A stretch of DNA of 64,000 bases from Silene conica (taxonomy: Eukaryota > Streptophyta > Magnoliopsida > Caryophyllales > Caryophyllaceae): positions 43,480,079 through 43,544,078 of the forward strand of contig CM055313.2 of assembly GCA_029255685.2 (NCBI GenBank). The letters run 5' to 3'. The translations under genes and the position numbers were made by a program. Numbering within the stretch: the first letter of the stretch is position 1; every line of letters begins with the position of its first letter. The notes under the pieces were generated by a model. That model was not told the DNA's origin, did not search any database, and was given only the letters and a program-made list of their open reading frames with translations. Positions 32,609-45,173 of this stretch are shown in pieces.

Positions 32609-34943
32609 AAGTGGTATCAGAGCGAACGATCCTCGGGCCTAATAACAAATGAATAAAATTAATGAACATAGGAAGAGTCAAATAAAATGAACCCCAGGCG
32701 AGAACTGTTAGGAGCCCCCAGGATTGGGATGAGTTAGGGGCCCCCTCAAACCAAGCCACTGGCCCTTTCAGTCTAACCTGGTAACCCTTGAGTGATGCAG
32801 AGAGTGGGTAGTAACAAAATAAAAGATCAGACCTTGTCTATATTGTACTAACAGTTTTGCAGGAGCGTTTTGAGGTAAGTTTTGATGTGAAATATGGTTG
32901 ATGATCTGTATTGTAAAGCATGATAATGATATTGAATGTTGGTTGAGATATATAATTTTCAAGTATTGAGAACATGAGTTTTGAATATGAGCTTAAAATA
33001 TGAATTTTACTTGTATGGTGAGATGCATGCGGCTTTATGATCCCTGAACCCTTAGGTAGAGAAATAGTATAATGATATGTGTAATGAGTTAATGATAGAA
33101 GCAACATATGTTATAGCTACATAAGAGGTTAGATGTAAGAGAGATATGACCATGAATGACTGGAATCGTTAGTAGAGTCAAGCATGCTTTGTTGTTACAG
33201 GATATGGAATCAAGTTAAGTCTTATGTATAAAGCTAATAGACCGAAACGGGTGTCGTGTCCGTTGATAATTGTTCTGTTGTTATTCTGAGTATATATACA
33301 CTTCTTGTTTGGCTTACTAGGCAAGTGTGATCGATTTTTGAGATTGATGATTGTTATTATTTTACTAATTACCTTAGCAATCCATGTCTAGTGATATGCG
33401 GAATGTGTTGCCCTAAGCCATGAATGTTATATCATTATGTGTTGAAAATTGCATGCCAATTTTTACGTCTAATTATATACATTTAATTTAGTTATAAGGA
33501 TAGTATTCGATAAGTGGCACCTTAGTGATTTCTACGATATATTTTTGTATTTAAATAAGTTGTGATTGTTACGATGGTAGAAACTAATGCATTGTCTATG
33601 CATACATGATTATTGAGTTGTTTAGTTGATTTTATTTTCGGTTTCACAATCTTTACCGTTTTGTAGATGGCAGTTATATGTTAATATGGTGCAATGTGAT
33701 TTCAATGCTTCAAATGATATGTCTACATGTTTTAGTGAAGGAATGGTTGTATTAAAATGTGATAATGTGAAGAATTTTTGTTTTTAGGGAACCAAAAATT
33801 ATAGTAAAATTTCCAGAATATTACCTTGTTTGTACGGGCTGCCATTTGAAATGTGTTCCATAAATGAATATGAAAATTTGATGTATGATAAGCCACGTAA
33901 AATCTTAATGAGCCGTTATTTAATAGTAATTTTTTACAAGTTGCTCAATTTTTCTGTCTAATTGCTGTAAAGTTTTGTTCAAACCAACTTAGTTGTAAAA
34001 ATTGTTATAAACAATTCCCTTAAGATATGCATATGATTCTTTTTCCTATGATTTGTTAATTCTTTATACTTCAAAAGAAAAAAAAAAAAAAACAAAACAA
34101 TAATATCTCACAAAATGTCTGAGAGGTTATTTAATTATCATTTTTGGAAGTTGCTGCGTGATGTACGATTGTTGAAATGGTAAAGTTTTAAATATAAAAG
34201 TTTAATCAAATATGCATTATGTGATGTAACCATGTGATATCCTGGTATGACATTAGTAGCATAAAAGGTAGGCATATGATATGAATATGGACTTTATTAT
34301 GTCATAATAGGACCTTGTTTAGTTCGGTAAGTCTTATATAAAGTAGTTTCCATTATACAGACGCTATTACATTAATTAAATTTTGCCTAATGCCATTCCT
34401 CTTATCTGCGTAAGTTAGATTTTGTCTCCATACTTTGTTTATGAAAATGAAATGTTTTAATTTGTCAAGTATGTTTGTTGCTTTAAAAGCCGGATGCTTG
34501 TTGTCAGTATAGGGTAAGTAACTTATCACCTGATTTGCGATTGTTGGTTGAGTAATCTTCTTGAGCCTTGGATGTGGAATTTTATAATGGGGCTACGGGA
34601 ATGTAACCATGTCTTAAGGAGAATAGAATTGTAAAATCTTAATGATTTATAATATGGCAATTGATATGTTGTGGTTGGCTGACTAAGATTGACCATGCAT
34701 GGAGCTTGCTGTTTTAATTTGATATGTTTCGGTCAATGTTGCGGTTCTTTAAGTGTCTTTTGCTTTTGTCGTATGTTAAACTTTGGGGACAAAGTTTCTT
34801 AAGGGGGATAGAATGTAACACTTCGCGTTTTACAACTTATATATATGTACTACTTGTGTTTGTCTTATATATGATGTGTAATGTTTTCTTATCGTTACGG
34901 GGTGGCGAACTTCGGGACGAAGTTCATTTTAAGGAGGGAAGAC
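32609..34943 (+). repeat. LARD internal domain 2 (2335 bp, noncoding)
   Basis: Primer site at 32612-32623. Nearly identical to domain 3: both have AGAGAAATAG, GCATGCTTTG, TTCTACGAT and CACCTGATTTGCG, where domain 1 and/or domain 4 have other bases. It has the same double hairpin and purine-tract end as domain 1. Confidence 0.88.
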
Positions 34944-37542
34944 TGTAATACCCCGTATGTTAGCCTCGGTCAACGGTAGTCAAACCAAATTTTATACACG
35001 TATTTCAAACGACATGTTATAAAGCATTTTACGTAAGCTATTATTATTTTATAAATCGTATTTCTACGACTATTTCTTATTTCATAATCATTTTATATTG
35101 ATGTTTACTTCATAAAATGACGTTGCATTTGTATTTCTTTAATTTTTATAATATATTTATAATTAAATATATTTACTAGTTAATTATTATTTATCGTTAA
35201 TATATGTTCCTATTTTTATAATTAAGGCATAATTACATTTAAACCCTATTGTTTTTATATACCAATAATACTTATATTTTTGTATCTAATTAATTAGTGT
35301 TTACTAATATCAAACTACTTGTAATACCCGTCTTTTTATTTATAATTAAATATTTATAATTAAGTTACATGTGCCCTTTTATTTTAAGTTACGGGGCGAG
35401 AACGGGATATAGCCTCGAGATGCGTGCCTAACCCTAAACCCTAAAATCCTACCTAGCTGCGTCAACCTACCAAAAACCCTACCTCTCAACATCGACATAC
35501 CACTCTTGTGCCTCCCAACTTCGACAAAACACAAAAACCCTAATCTAGCATGAGGAATCGTGAGACTGCAACCATTATCGCATCATTATCTTCTTCGCTC
35601 GTCATCGTCACTGTAAGACAAATTTAATTCACGTTTCAATTCAACTTAGCACTTTATTTCGTGTGTTGATTTGCCTTTTCGAATTGTTTATGTTTTTATT
35701 TTGATACGAGTTCTGGATAGTAGTCGTATGGTGTTTGGTGGTTAGTTTGGTGGTTGTAAGGTGTCACGTGGTGGCCGGAGCCCACCAAGAATCTGGTGTT
35801 TTAATGACGGCAGGTTTAGGGGGGAATAGAGGAGAACAGGGCTGAGTAGAATCGTGTGGTAGAACCGTCTTTTGGCGGCTGTTTCAGGTAGTAGTAGGGA
35901 CGTCGAGGCCTGGTGGTTACCCCCAATAGAGTCGTGGGCTGTAGTAGATGTCGAGGGTGGTGGCAAGAGGTGACGGGAGTAGTGGTTCTGGTGGCGGAAG
36001 TCGTGTATGTAGAGGTTGGCACACGGTTGTTCAGGGAGAGTGAAAACAGAGTGTGGTGTCGTGAGTGCAGGGGTTTGTGAGGCGATTTCAGAAGGTTTTG
36101 AGGTGAGACGAGAGGAAGGTGGCACCACCACTAGAACCACCGTGAGTCAGTGGTGACAACGGTGGTGGCCGTGGGTGGTGTGGGGCACGGTGGTGAGAGA
36201 AATCAATGGGAGAAGGAGGGGGTGTACACGGGAGTAGCTGCGGAACGGAGTATACCGGTTGTGTGCAGGCTATTTCGACAGCCTGTTTAGAGCGGTTATG
36301 GTGGCCTCTGGTGGTGGCTAATGGGTGGAAGTTGTAGTGGGTAGTACGTAGTTGAGGTCGGGTCCAATGGTGGTAGTTGTCGAGGACCGGACTAGTGGTG
36401 GCGGTGTCGGGAAAAGGGCCGTAACAAACCTGTTGTCCGTGTGTGGCTGCTGTGCTACGCGGAAGTTAGTGGCTGTTTGTTTGTGGTTTTAGATTCATGT
36501 TTTGTTAGTGGCAATCAATATTATTATTATTATATTAGTAGTAGTACATATTGGTGGTTGTACTTATTCTTAGTAATATTATTATTATTATTATATTGTC
36601 ATTATATGTTACTATTATTATTATTATTAATTTTGTATTATTGTTATTAGAATAATATGTTTATTATTATTGGTAATGTTGTTCATACTTTTATTTCTAA
36701 AGTTGTTAAGTAATTTGTATACAAGTATGTGACGGTTATCAATAGTTCGAGTACAGTTGCTATGTTCGTTTATTTAATTGAAGTTAGTTATATAAGTAAA
36801 TGAGTCGAATGAGTTAATTGATTTATATAAGGGTTAAACTACGAAGTTTATTAATTAATTAGTTGTGAACGTGTTATATTAAATAGAGAATTAATATTAA
36901 GTAATATTCATAGGGAACGAGCTTGAAGTGGAGTATTTCTGATTCCCGTTGAATAAGTGATTGCTCGGAGTTTTGCTTGATCAGGTAGGATACACTGACC
37001 TTATCCTCTATGATGTGTTATGAATGGATGTGGTATTGTGTGTTATGGATGCCGAGCATGATTGATGTGAGATTGATATTGGTTGGATTGATTGTGGATT
37101 ATTGGTAATGTCATGAGCATTTCATTATTTGATAGCATGATTGAATAATTATATCGTTGCATTCATGAGCATAGCATATGCATTGATTACTGAGAAAGTT
37201 ATGGTCAGATATTGTTCTGATATAAAGCCCAGGGTGGTTCTGCAGACCAGGCCTGGTGTCTTATCAGCTATTGAGCTGGTGTTCGGTGACGACAGATTAT
37301 AGTCTGCCGGGAGGTTCGGTATGGCTTGGTGTTTCGGGTTTGAGATTGGGATTTGTGATTGAGATTGAGCTCGAGCATATCATTGCTGATGCATATCATA
37401 ATTGTTGCATTGTAATTATTGTGTTACCCTACTCAACCGCGAGGTTGACAGTGTATTCGTGTACACCTACGATGATCCGGAATGGGGAGTAGATTCTACA
37501 GGTCAGAGACAGATGAGCTAGGAGCTGGGGCAGGAATGTGAG
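34944..37542 (+). repeat. LARD LTR 3, left part (interrupted by Copia-F)
   Basis: First 2599 bp of the third LTR. It is broken at GTGAG (37538-37542), the target duplication of Copia-F, and continues at 46172. Confidence 0.92.
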
Positions 37543-38540
37543 TGTTGGGGCTGGTGTCCTTGACAATTAAGTACAATGACTTATTAAATCTCTTTAAGGA
37601 TCACAAGGGCATACTTCTGTATTATTACCAGTTGATCCACGTTTATCAATAACGGTTGGCTTGCTAGATAAGTTTGACGTTATTGTCATACGGATGGCGG
37701 TGGTCAACTGGTCCCTATACGTCACACCTATAGGACACGTTTGAGAGATGTGAAGGTATGAAAATACAGTCACATTTTGCCGAATATGACTAAACAGTTA
37801 GTCAGAGGTATTGACTATTAAATTAGTCAATAAGATGTTGAGGATTATTATTTAATACGGATTAAATAATTTTAGCTAATACGGATTACAAGATTAATTC
37901 GTAAATTAAATATAAACGGTTATATTTAATTAAATATTGTATTCGCGTATTAATATAAACAGTTATATTAATTTAGGTAATTATACAATATCGTATTTTG
38001 TCAGACCATTATTAATATATCGACTGTATTAATATCTGATAACATGTTACGATTTATAAATAAAACCCGCGAACAACTTAAAGCTAAATGGGTCGAATCA
38101 CGAATTAGAATAAGGTAAGAGTGGAAAGCCCACTCCTACCATATCTCCAATTCGGCCGGCCATGAGTAGTATATAAGGAGAGTCCTTCTCCTTATATCGA
38201 CTACTCTTGGTGCACTGTTTAATTATCTGAAAAGAAAATTAGGGTTTTGAGACATTCTTTTCTCAAATACCTCAGATCTCACATCTAAAACTCAATAGCT
38301 CTCCCTATATTGCAAGGCAATTGGAGAGGATTTCTAGCACACGCGGCCACGTCTCAAACTAAGTCTTGGGTGCAAGTTATAGGAGGGAATTTGCATTAAT
38401 TCCTGTTCTTAGGCCTTTTGCGCGAGGACTAAAGGTTGTACTTCTTTTCTCATGCTTTTTAATCTTATGACGATATTCGCAATTGTATATTTCATTATAA
38501 TCCTACAATTTTAGGGTGAATACGCGTTCTATTCCCCACA
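37543..38540 (+). repeat. Copia-F 5' LTR (998 bp)
   Basis: Starts TGTTGGGGCTGGTG and ends TATTCCCCACA. It contains several copies of an AT-rich AATATAAACNGTTATATTAAT-like inverted repeat (about 37915-38020) and a likely transcribed part with CATATCTCCAATTCGG and TATATAAGGAGAG (38170s), the latter resembling a TATA box. Confidence 0.92.
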
Positions 38541-38542
38541 AA

Positions 38543-38555
38543 TGGTATCAGAGCC
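38543..38555 (+). promoter_or_regulatory. Copia-F primer binding site
   Basis: TGGTATCAGAGCC, two bases after the 5' LTR; initiator Met tRNA type. Confidence 0.92.
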
Positions 38556-40280
38556 TTAGGCCATGAAATTTTTACAATTGTGTCTTTCATAAAATCAAAA
38601 TTTTGAGAAAACCGTGCATCTGCCTAGGCACTCGATCGAGTCCCTGTGACACTCGATCGAGTGCCCCCGTACCAGGCTGCCGTGCGTGTTTTTTTGTGAG
38701 AAATCGATCTTGTTTTCGATTATAATTTGCATGTTGTTAATTAATCGATATTTTTAGCAATATGTGAATCTTTTGTTGTTGTTTATATATGATTTACAAG
38801 TTTTAAATCCAAGTTATAAACTCGTTTTGTTTTAAAAGTGCAGCGATTTGCGATTTTTACGAGCCACTCGATCGAGCACTGCTGCACTCGATCGAGTGAC
38901 CCTGACACTCGATCGAGTGCCCCTGTTACTCGATCGAGTGCTCTCGTTTCGGGGTGTTTATTTTCGAAAATAACTTGTTTCTTATTTTCACATGGCTTAA
39001 AATAATATACTGTATACGGAAATAGTATATTATTTAGTGAAACGGTTCACCCTCGTTTGATACATATTGTTTTAAAACGGTTTAAAATAATGGATTATAT
39101 GTTTATTAAAATTGGTGATTAAAACGGTATAGTCACTTAATTTTAATCCTAAAAGGTGGTTTGGTATAAATTTATCATAATAACAGTATTATGTCATGTA
39201 TAAATTTTATTTAGTTGATGCATTTTATTTATCGTCTTGTGAATGTTTTGAATGCTTTCAATAACGTATTTAATTTTTGCAAACGGTTGTAACTTAGTGT
39301 GGCCTTAGAAGATTGTGTCACCGTAATGATGGGACACGATCTTGCTTGTAATTTTGAGATCTTGAATCTCCGTTTTGGGTTTTTGCCATGTAATTACTTT
39401 TGTATTTAAATTAGAATGTATCTAGGTCTACTCATGTAATTTAAATTAGTAATTTTGTGAAGACCAAAGACAAGACGGAGACCGGATGCTCACTCCCGCT
39501 GCAAGGACCAAGATGGAACATCAAGACAAGCTTCTAGGGTCCAACAGTGGATTCCAAGTTGTTTTATGTTTATTTTGGTAGGATAGGCCACACTAGGACT
39601 TTTATTTACGTTTATTGCATTTATCTTTATGCTTTCATCGATAATAGCTTGCATCATATTCCGCCTAAAAACCAAACCACCTATATCATGCCTGAAAACT
39701 GACTCATGTAGAGGTCTCGCGTTAGTTTTCTGTGACAATACAGATGTCACATGTCATTTAAAGCCATCACTTTATTTAATTCATTCACGCAATGCTAGTT
39801 TTTAGTTCACTTAAATATGAATAAATAAAAGTTGATGGGGTCTTCCTCGTATAACCAAAAATTGAGATTAGTCTTTATAAATCAGCCTCCCATGAATCCC
39901 TTCTTCGTCGGTAGGCATAATATGACCCCTTCTACGTCGGGTAAGTGGGAACAGATGATTTATTTTATCTCAACATCATGGTCACTCGATAATATTCCAG
40001 TGACTGAGATGGACTAATAGATAGGATTTACGGAAATCTATCGACCAAGAGTTCCAACGATTGGAATTAGCCAAACTGTGGGCTTATCAATATACGGAAA
40101 TTGAGTCTTGGGATCGTTTATATAATTCTTGAGGGAGATCAATTATATAAATGCTTGAGTCTACGAGTTTAAATTCAATTTAATATAGACTTAAATCACA
40201 ACAATAAGTTGCTTATATGGTTTTGTTTTATCTTCCTTTTCAGTGTAGAACACGTTCAATAAAACTGCTGTAAAACTAAA
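38556..40280 (+). other. Copia-F leader with CACTCGATCGAGTG palindromes
   Basis: About 1.7 kb of untranslated leader before the gag ATG, long for a copia element. Six palindromes lie at 38629, 38650, 38865, 38885, 38906 and 38927. Their 2 + 4 layout and flanks match those of Copia-D, but the motif differs. A short frame starting MMGSSSYNQKLRL (39832-40017) corresponds to one in Copia-D. Confidence 0.8.
38629..38940 (+). repeat. Phased CACTCGATCGAGTG palindromes (2 + 4)
   Basis: Six copies of a 14-bp perfect palindrome or close variants. Start-to-start distances are 21 in the first pair, and 20, 21, 21 in the second group. Confidence 0.88.
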
Positions 40281-43200
40281 ATGGCTGGTGAAGACCCAAT
40301 GCCAAGTGCCAAGCTAGCACGTGAATCCTGGCTAAAAGCCTTCATGGACTCCATGAATCAGTCCACTAGACTGAGGAATGATGGGTCAAACTTCTCTGAC
40401 TGGGAGGCAGCACTACGGAATGCTGCCATTGCTGACGGAAAGCTCAAGTTCTTAACTGAGCCCATTCCGCCACACCCAGGAACTGGAGCTAGAGCCAACG
40501 AAATTCGCACTCATAGCGATTTCGTTATGGAAGCGGGTGCGATAAAGAACGTACTCATCTATGCAATGGAATCCAATTTGCAAAGACGCTTCATAACCCA
40601 TGGTGCAAACAAGATTTTCACCACGCTCACTAACGAATTCTCCAAGGCTCCGAGAATCGTTTCTTATGAGCATACCTGTCGCTTCTTTGAGGCGAAACTC
40701 CAGAAGGGCCAAGCTGTTAGCCCACATATTCTCAACATGATTGAGAATATCGAGAAACTGGAGTCCCTAAACTGCAAGATCAGTGAGAACATCATCGTTG
40801 ATCGCATGCTTCATTCGCTTCATGACGGGTTCGCCCTCTTTAGGGCCAACTACTACATGAACGACATGAAGAAGACTCCCCATGAGCTCCACTCCCTTCT
40901 CGTACAGACTGAGAAGGATCTTAAGTTGAGTGGGAGTCTTAAGCAGGATGTTCTCATGATCTCCAGTAAGGGGAAAGGTAAAGGGAAGGCTAAAGCTCAG
41001 GGCGACCTAGCAGTAGTTAAGCCCAGGTTCAAGAAACCAGGATTTGCAAAGAGTGGGCCTGGTGAGTCGAGTAACTCACAAGGCAAGACAAAGAGCAAGG
41101 ATACAAGCATGGAATGTCACCATTGCCACAAGACTGGGCATTGGAGGCGCTCCTGCCCCGTGTATCGCGAGGACATTAAGGCAGGCCGCGTTACCCCTGT
41201 TGGTATGTCTTCTTCTGCTTTTATTCACATGATTGAGATTAACCACGCAAGTTGCGGAACTTGGGTACTTGATACTGGTTGTGGTTCTCATCTATGTAAT
41301 CATGTGCAGGGCCTCCGAAACCAAGAACCCCTAATCAAGGGTGAGGTGGACCTGCGTGTCGGGAATGGAGCACGTGTGGCTGCAGTCTCGAAGGGAACAT
41401 ACGTAATCCAGCTTCCAAGTGGATTCGAGTTATTTTTGTATAACTGTTATTATGTTCCTAGTTTGTCCAAAAACATTATTTCAGTTTCTGCACTTGACAA
41501 ACTCGGATTTTCATTTGTAATAGAGAATAATAGCTGTATTTTCTCTTTGCACAATATGATTTATGGCAAGGCAGTTTCCATGAATGGAATTTATGTTTTA
41601 GATCAAACTACCGAGATATTACATGTGAATAATAAAAGAATAAAGGTAGGTGATAAAGATCAAACTTACCTATGGCATTGTCGTATGGGACACATAAATG
41701 AGAAACGCGTTAAACAGCTCATACAGAATGGAGCTATTTCGCCCTTTGATTTCGAATCATATGGCACGTGTGAATCATGTCTCATCGGCAAAATGACTCG
41801 TATTTCCTTCAAAGGTGTTGGAATGCGCGCTGCCGACCTATTAGGACTCATACATACGGACGTATGTGGCCCTATGTCGATCAACGCACGAGATGGCTAT
41901 AGGTATTTCATCACTTTCACGGATGATTTAAGTAGATATGGCTATGTCTACTTAATGAAGCACAAAAGTGAATCCTTTGACAAGTTCAAAGAATACCAGA
42001 ATCGGGTACAGAACCAGCTGGGTAGAAAGATTAAAGCACTACGCTCGGATCGTGGTGGTGAGTATCTTTCACGCGAGTTTGATCAACACCTTAAAGACTG
42101 TGGGATCGTACTACAGTTGACTCCACCTGGAACACCACAATTAAATGGTGTGTCCGAACGGAGAAATCGAACTCTACTTGATATGGTTCGATCCATGATG
42201 AGTCACACCGTTGTGCCTGATTCATTGTGGGGCTATGCTCTTTTGTCAGCCGCTCTAATTCTTAACCGAAGTCCGTCTAAAGCTGTTGACAAGACTCCAT
42301 TCGAGTTATGGAAGGGAACGGTCCCTAACTTGTCCTTTATTCGGGTTTGGGGCTGCGAGGCTTATGTCAAGTGGAGACACGAGGATAAGCTCGGCCCGCG
42401 ATCGGTCAAGACATACTTTATAGGCTATCCAAAGGGAATGTTTGGTCATTACTTCTACTCGCCTACCGAACAACGTGTTTTTGTTGCGGCTAGTGCGACG
42501 TTCTTAGAGAAAGAATTTCTCGAGAACAAGTCGAGTAATAGAACCTTCGAGTTATCGGAGGTTCAAGAACCAACTACCGAGCAACCATTGGAGGAAACAG
42601 TACCTCCAACCGAGGCTGCGGTAGATATCCCTGAGGAACCTAGGAGGTCGGGAAGAGTCTCTATTCCACCGGACAGATACATTGGTATGGTCGAGGAACA
42701 CGATACAGATGACGTCTTACTCCTAGAGGGTAATGAACCCACAACCTATAAAGGTGCCATGACCAGTTCTGACTCAAAGCTATGGCTAGAAGCCATGCAA
42801 TCCGAGATGGACTCCATGTATGAGAACAACGTGTGGGATCTTGTGGACCTACCTGCAAAGGTACGTCCCCTTCAATGCAAATGGCTTTACAAGATAAAGC
42901 ATGCCGTGGAAGGACAACAAGATATCCATAAGGCTAGACTAGTTGCTAAAGGTTTCACTCAAGTGCCAGGCTTGCACTATGATGAGATCTTTGCACCCGT
43001 AGTCATGCTACGTTCCATTCGGATTATCTTAGCGATCGCCGCATTTCATGACTATGAAATATGGCAAATGGACGTTAAAACCGCCTTCTTAAACGGTTAT
43101 TTGGAGGAAGAGTTGTACATGGTACAACCCGAGGGTTTTATCGATTCAGCACATCCTAAGAAAGTTTGCAAGCTTAAGCGTTCCATCTATGGACTTAAGC

Positions 43201-44312
43201 AAGCATCGCGGAGTTGGAATCATCGCTTCGACCAAGTGATAAAAGAGAATGGGTTCATTCGATCAGTCGAGGAACCATGTCTCTATATCAAGTCGAGTGG
43301 GAGTAAGATTGTATTCCTAGTACTGTATGTCGATGACATACTCTTGATTGGGAATGACATACCTCTCTTATCTTCGGTTAAAGCATGGTTGAAAAACCAC
43401 TTCCAGATGAAAGATCTGGGAGAGGCACAAAGAATTTTGGGCATCCGTATCTACAGGGATAGATCACGACGGATGTTGTCTCTCAGTCAGGAATCTTATA
43501 TAGAGAAGATTCTGGAGAGATTCAGTATGACGAACTCCAAGAAGGGGTTCCTTCCTATGACTCCTGGGCTTCACTTGAGCAAGTCTCAAGAAGCTAAGTC
43601 AGTGGAAGAGAAAGAGCGCATGAGTCGGATTCCTTATGCTTCGGCAATAGGATCGATCATGTATGCCATGATATGCACACGTCCAGACGTTGCATATGCA
43701 TTGAGTATGACAAGTCGATTCCAAGCTCATCCAGGTGAACAACACTGGATGGCCGTGAAAAACATTCTTAAGTACCTACGGAGGACTAAAGATTGGGGAT
43801 TGACTTTTGGAGGCGACTCGACGCTCTGCGCCACGGGTTACGCAGATGCTAGCTTCCAAACAGATCGAGATGACTCGAAATCTCAGTCTGGATTTGTCTT
43901 TACTCTTAATGGCGCTGCTGTCAGCTGGAAAAGTTCTAAACAGAGTGTTACAGCAGATTCTACGACTGAGTCCGAGTACTATGCCGCCTCAGAAGCAGCT
44001 AAGGAAGCGATATGGATGCGTCAATTCTTACAAGGACTATCAGTAGTGCCTAGTTCGAATGACCCAATCACCGTCTATTGTGACAATAGCGGTGCCATCT
44101 TCCAAGCTAAGGAGCATAAGTCTAGCAGCAAGGCTAGGCATGTACAACGGAAAGCTCATCTAATCAGAGATTACGTGGAGCAAAAGGAGATTTTCATTGA
44201 AAAGATCGCTACGGATGACAACATAGCTGATCCTCTCACAAAAGCATTACCACGTGATAAGCATGAAGGGCACATTCATTCCATGGGAATTGGATGTGTT
44301 CCTAAGTTGTAG
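40281..44312 (+). CDS. Copia-F gag-pol polyprotein (1343 aa, uninterrupted)
   Basis: One reading frame encodes all Ty1/copia functions in the order gag, protease, integrase, RT, RNase H. Gag begins MAGEDPMPSAKL and has a zinc knuckle with C279, C282, H287 and C292. Protease follows with D331 in DTGCGSH. The integrase zinc-binding histidines are at about H466 and H471 with a CESC pair near 501-504; its catalytic D527, D590 (SDRGGEY) and E626 (SERRNRT) give the D,D35E spacing. RT has the NGYLEEELYM block and the catalytic YVDD at 1016-1019. RNase H has GYADAS and TTESEYYAASEA near the end. The start is the ATG shared with Copia-D. No frameshift or stop is seen, and every catalytic motif I looked for is present, so the copy could be autonomous (inference). 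Confidence 0.96.
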   Translation: MAGEDPMPSAKLARESWLKAFMDSMNQSTRLRNDGSNFSDWEAALRNAAIADGKLKFLTEPIPPHPGTGARANEIRTHSDFVMEAGAIKNVLIYAMESNLQRRFITHGANKIFTTLTNEFSKAPRIVSYEHTCRFFEAKLQKGQAVSPHILNMIENIEKLESLNCKISENIIVDRMLHSLHDGFALFRANYYMNDMKKTPHELHSLLVQTEKDLKLSGSLKQDVLMISSKGKGKGKAKAQGDLAVVKPRFKKPGFAKSGPGESSNSQGKTKSKDTSMECHHCHKTGHWRRSCPVYREDIKAGRVTPVGMSSSAFIHMIEINHASCGTWVLDTGCGSHLCNHVQGLRNQEPLIKGEVDLRVGNGARVAAVSKGTYVIQLPSGFELFLYNCYYVPSLSKNIISVSALDKLGFSFVIENNSCIFSLHNMIYGKAVSMNGIYVLDQTTEILHVNNKRIKVGDKDQTYLWHCRMGHINEKRVKQLIQNGAISPFDFESYGTCESCLIGKMTRISFKGVGMRAADLLGLIHTDVCGPMSINARDGYRYFITFTDDLSRYGYVYLMKHKSESFDKFKEYQNRVQNQLGRKIKALRSDRGGEYLSREFDQHLKDCGIVLQLTPPGTPQLNGVSERRNRTLLDMVRSMMSHTVVPDSLWGYALLSAALILNRSPSKAVDKTPFELWKGTVPNLSFIRVWGCEAYVKWRHEDKLGPRSVKTYFIGYPKGMFGHYFYSPTEQRVFVAASATFLEKEFLENKSSNRTFELSEVQEPTTEQPLEETVPPTEAAVDIPEEPRRSGRVSIPPDRYIGMVEEHDTDDVLLLEGNEPTTYKGAMTSSDSKLWLEAMQSEMDSMYENNVWDLVDLPAKVRPLQCKWLYKIKHAVEGQQDIHKARLVAKGFTQVPGLHYDEIFAPVVMLRSIRIILAIAAFHDYEIWQMDVKTAFLNGYLEEELYMVQPEGFIDSAHPKKVCKLKRSIYGLKQASRSWNHRFDQVIKENGFIRSVEEPCLYIKSSGSKIVFLVLYVDDILLIGNDIPLLSSVKAWLKNHFQMKDLGEAQRILGIRIYRDRSRRMLSLSQESYIEKILERFSMTNSKKGFLPMTPGLHLSKSQEAKSVEEKERMSRIPYASAIGSIMYAMICTRPDVAYALSMTSRFQAHPGEQHWMAVKNILKYLRRTKDWGLTFGGDSTLCATGYADASFQTDRDDSKSQSGFVFTLNGAAVSWKSSKQSVTADSTTESEYYAASEAAKEAIWMRQFLQGLSVVPSSNDPITVYCDNSGAIFQAKEHKSSSKARHVQRKAHLIRDYVEQKEIFIEKIATDDNIADPLTKALPRDKHEGHIHSMGIGCVPKL

Positions 44313-45173
44313 TACTCTTTTATGAATTCATGTAATAATTCATTTTCTCGTGTACTCTATTCAACCTTATTGTTATGATATAAAATGTTTTGTTTCTCAT
44401 GTGGAATTGTACGCCAATTTTGAACACCACAAAGTGAACTGATTAACATTACACCGTTTTGGTCCTTGATTACCCACTTGAGCTGATAACTCAGGTAATC
44501 ATTTTGTGACGTTGGTTGATGGTGGGTTCAACGAGCCATAAGTCACGTGGATGACTGACCAATCACAAAGGCGAGTTATACGGATATCTCGTAGGACACC
44601 CCGTGACAACGTTATGGAGTCCTAAATGTTTTTAACATTGGGTGCCAGGTCGTGGATAGGACCTCCATAGTGTTCCTTAGAGTCGAGTCTTTTGACCTTC
44701 AACTGCTTCTTGAGATTAAGACAGATTTTGGGTAACTTTGGTTTCTTTCCCACGGTCACCGTAACAGGGGCCAAGAGGATTTTTTCTGGGTTATTTCATG
44801 CTGGGCGATATCGGCAGGATTCGAGTTGAGGGAAATATCCAAACCCTTATCAGGATTTTATCATTTCTCAGGGCCACTCGAGGAGTAGTAACTGAAATGC
44901 ATGGCCATGCTCGAATACAGATTCGTTTTATCAGTTAAGTTACTCTCTAGTCGGGGAAACCACTCTTGATACAGATCGCTTGTGAGATACGACCTTTGCG
45001 AATGCGGATTTGCAAATTGTCTTACATTGAGTGGGAGAAATTTTAAAAGGATATGAGATTCGGTTATCGCACCTACACTTGTACGGACAAGTGGGAGTTT
45101 GTTGGAGATTGTGTCCTCCACATGTAGTGTGATAACGTCATTGGACATACCCTTGTACGGACAAGTGGGAGAT
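44313..45173 (+). other. Copia-F 3' untranslated region with two polypurine tracts
   Basis: About 860 bp of noncoding sequence. Two near-identical modules lie 74 bp apart: hairpin CTTGT-ACGG-ACAAG (45078-45091 and 45152-45165) followed by GTGGGAG and TTGTTGG. After the second module the real 3' LTR starts at 45174; after the first, TGTTGGAGATTGTGTCC (45100) looks like a diverged LTR start. Purine tracts prime plus-strand synthesis, so the upstream one could give a longer LTR. Confidence 0.75.

Noticed and set aside
38629..38940. Palindrome clusters as a CRISPR array
   Set aside because: Repeats are 12-14 bp with 7-9 bp spacers in a plant retrotransposon leader; no cas genes.
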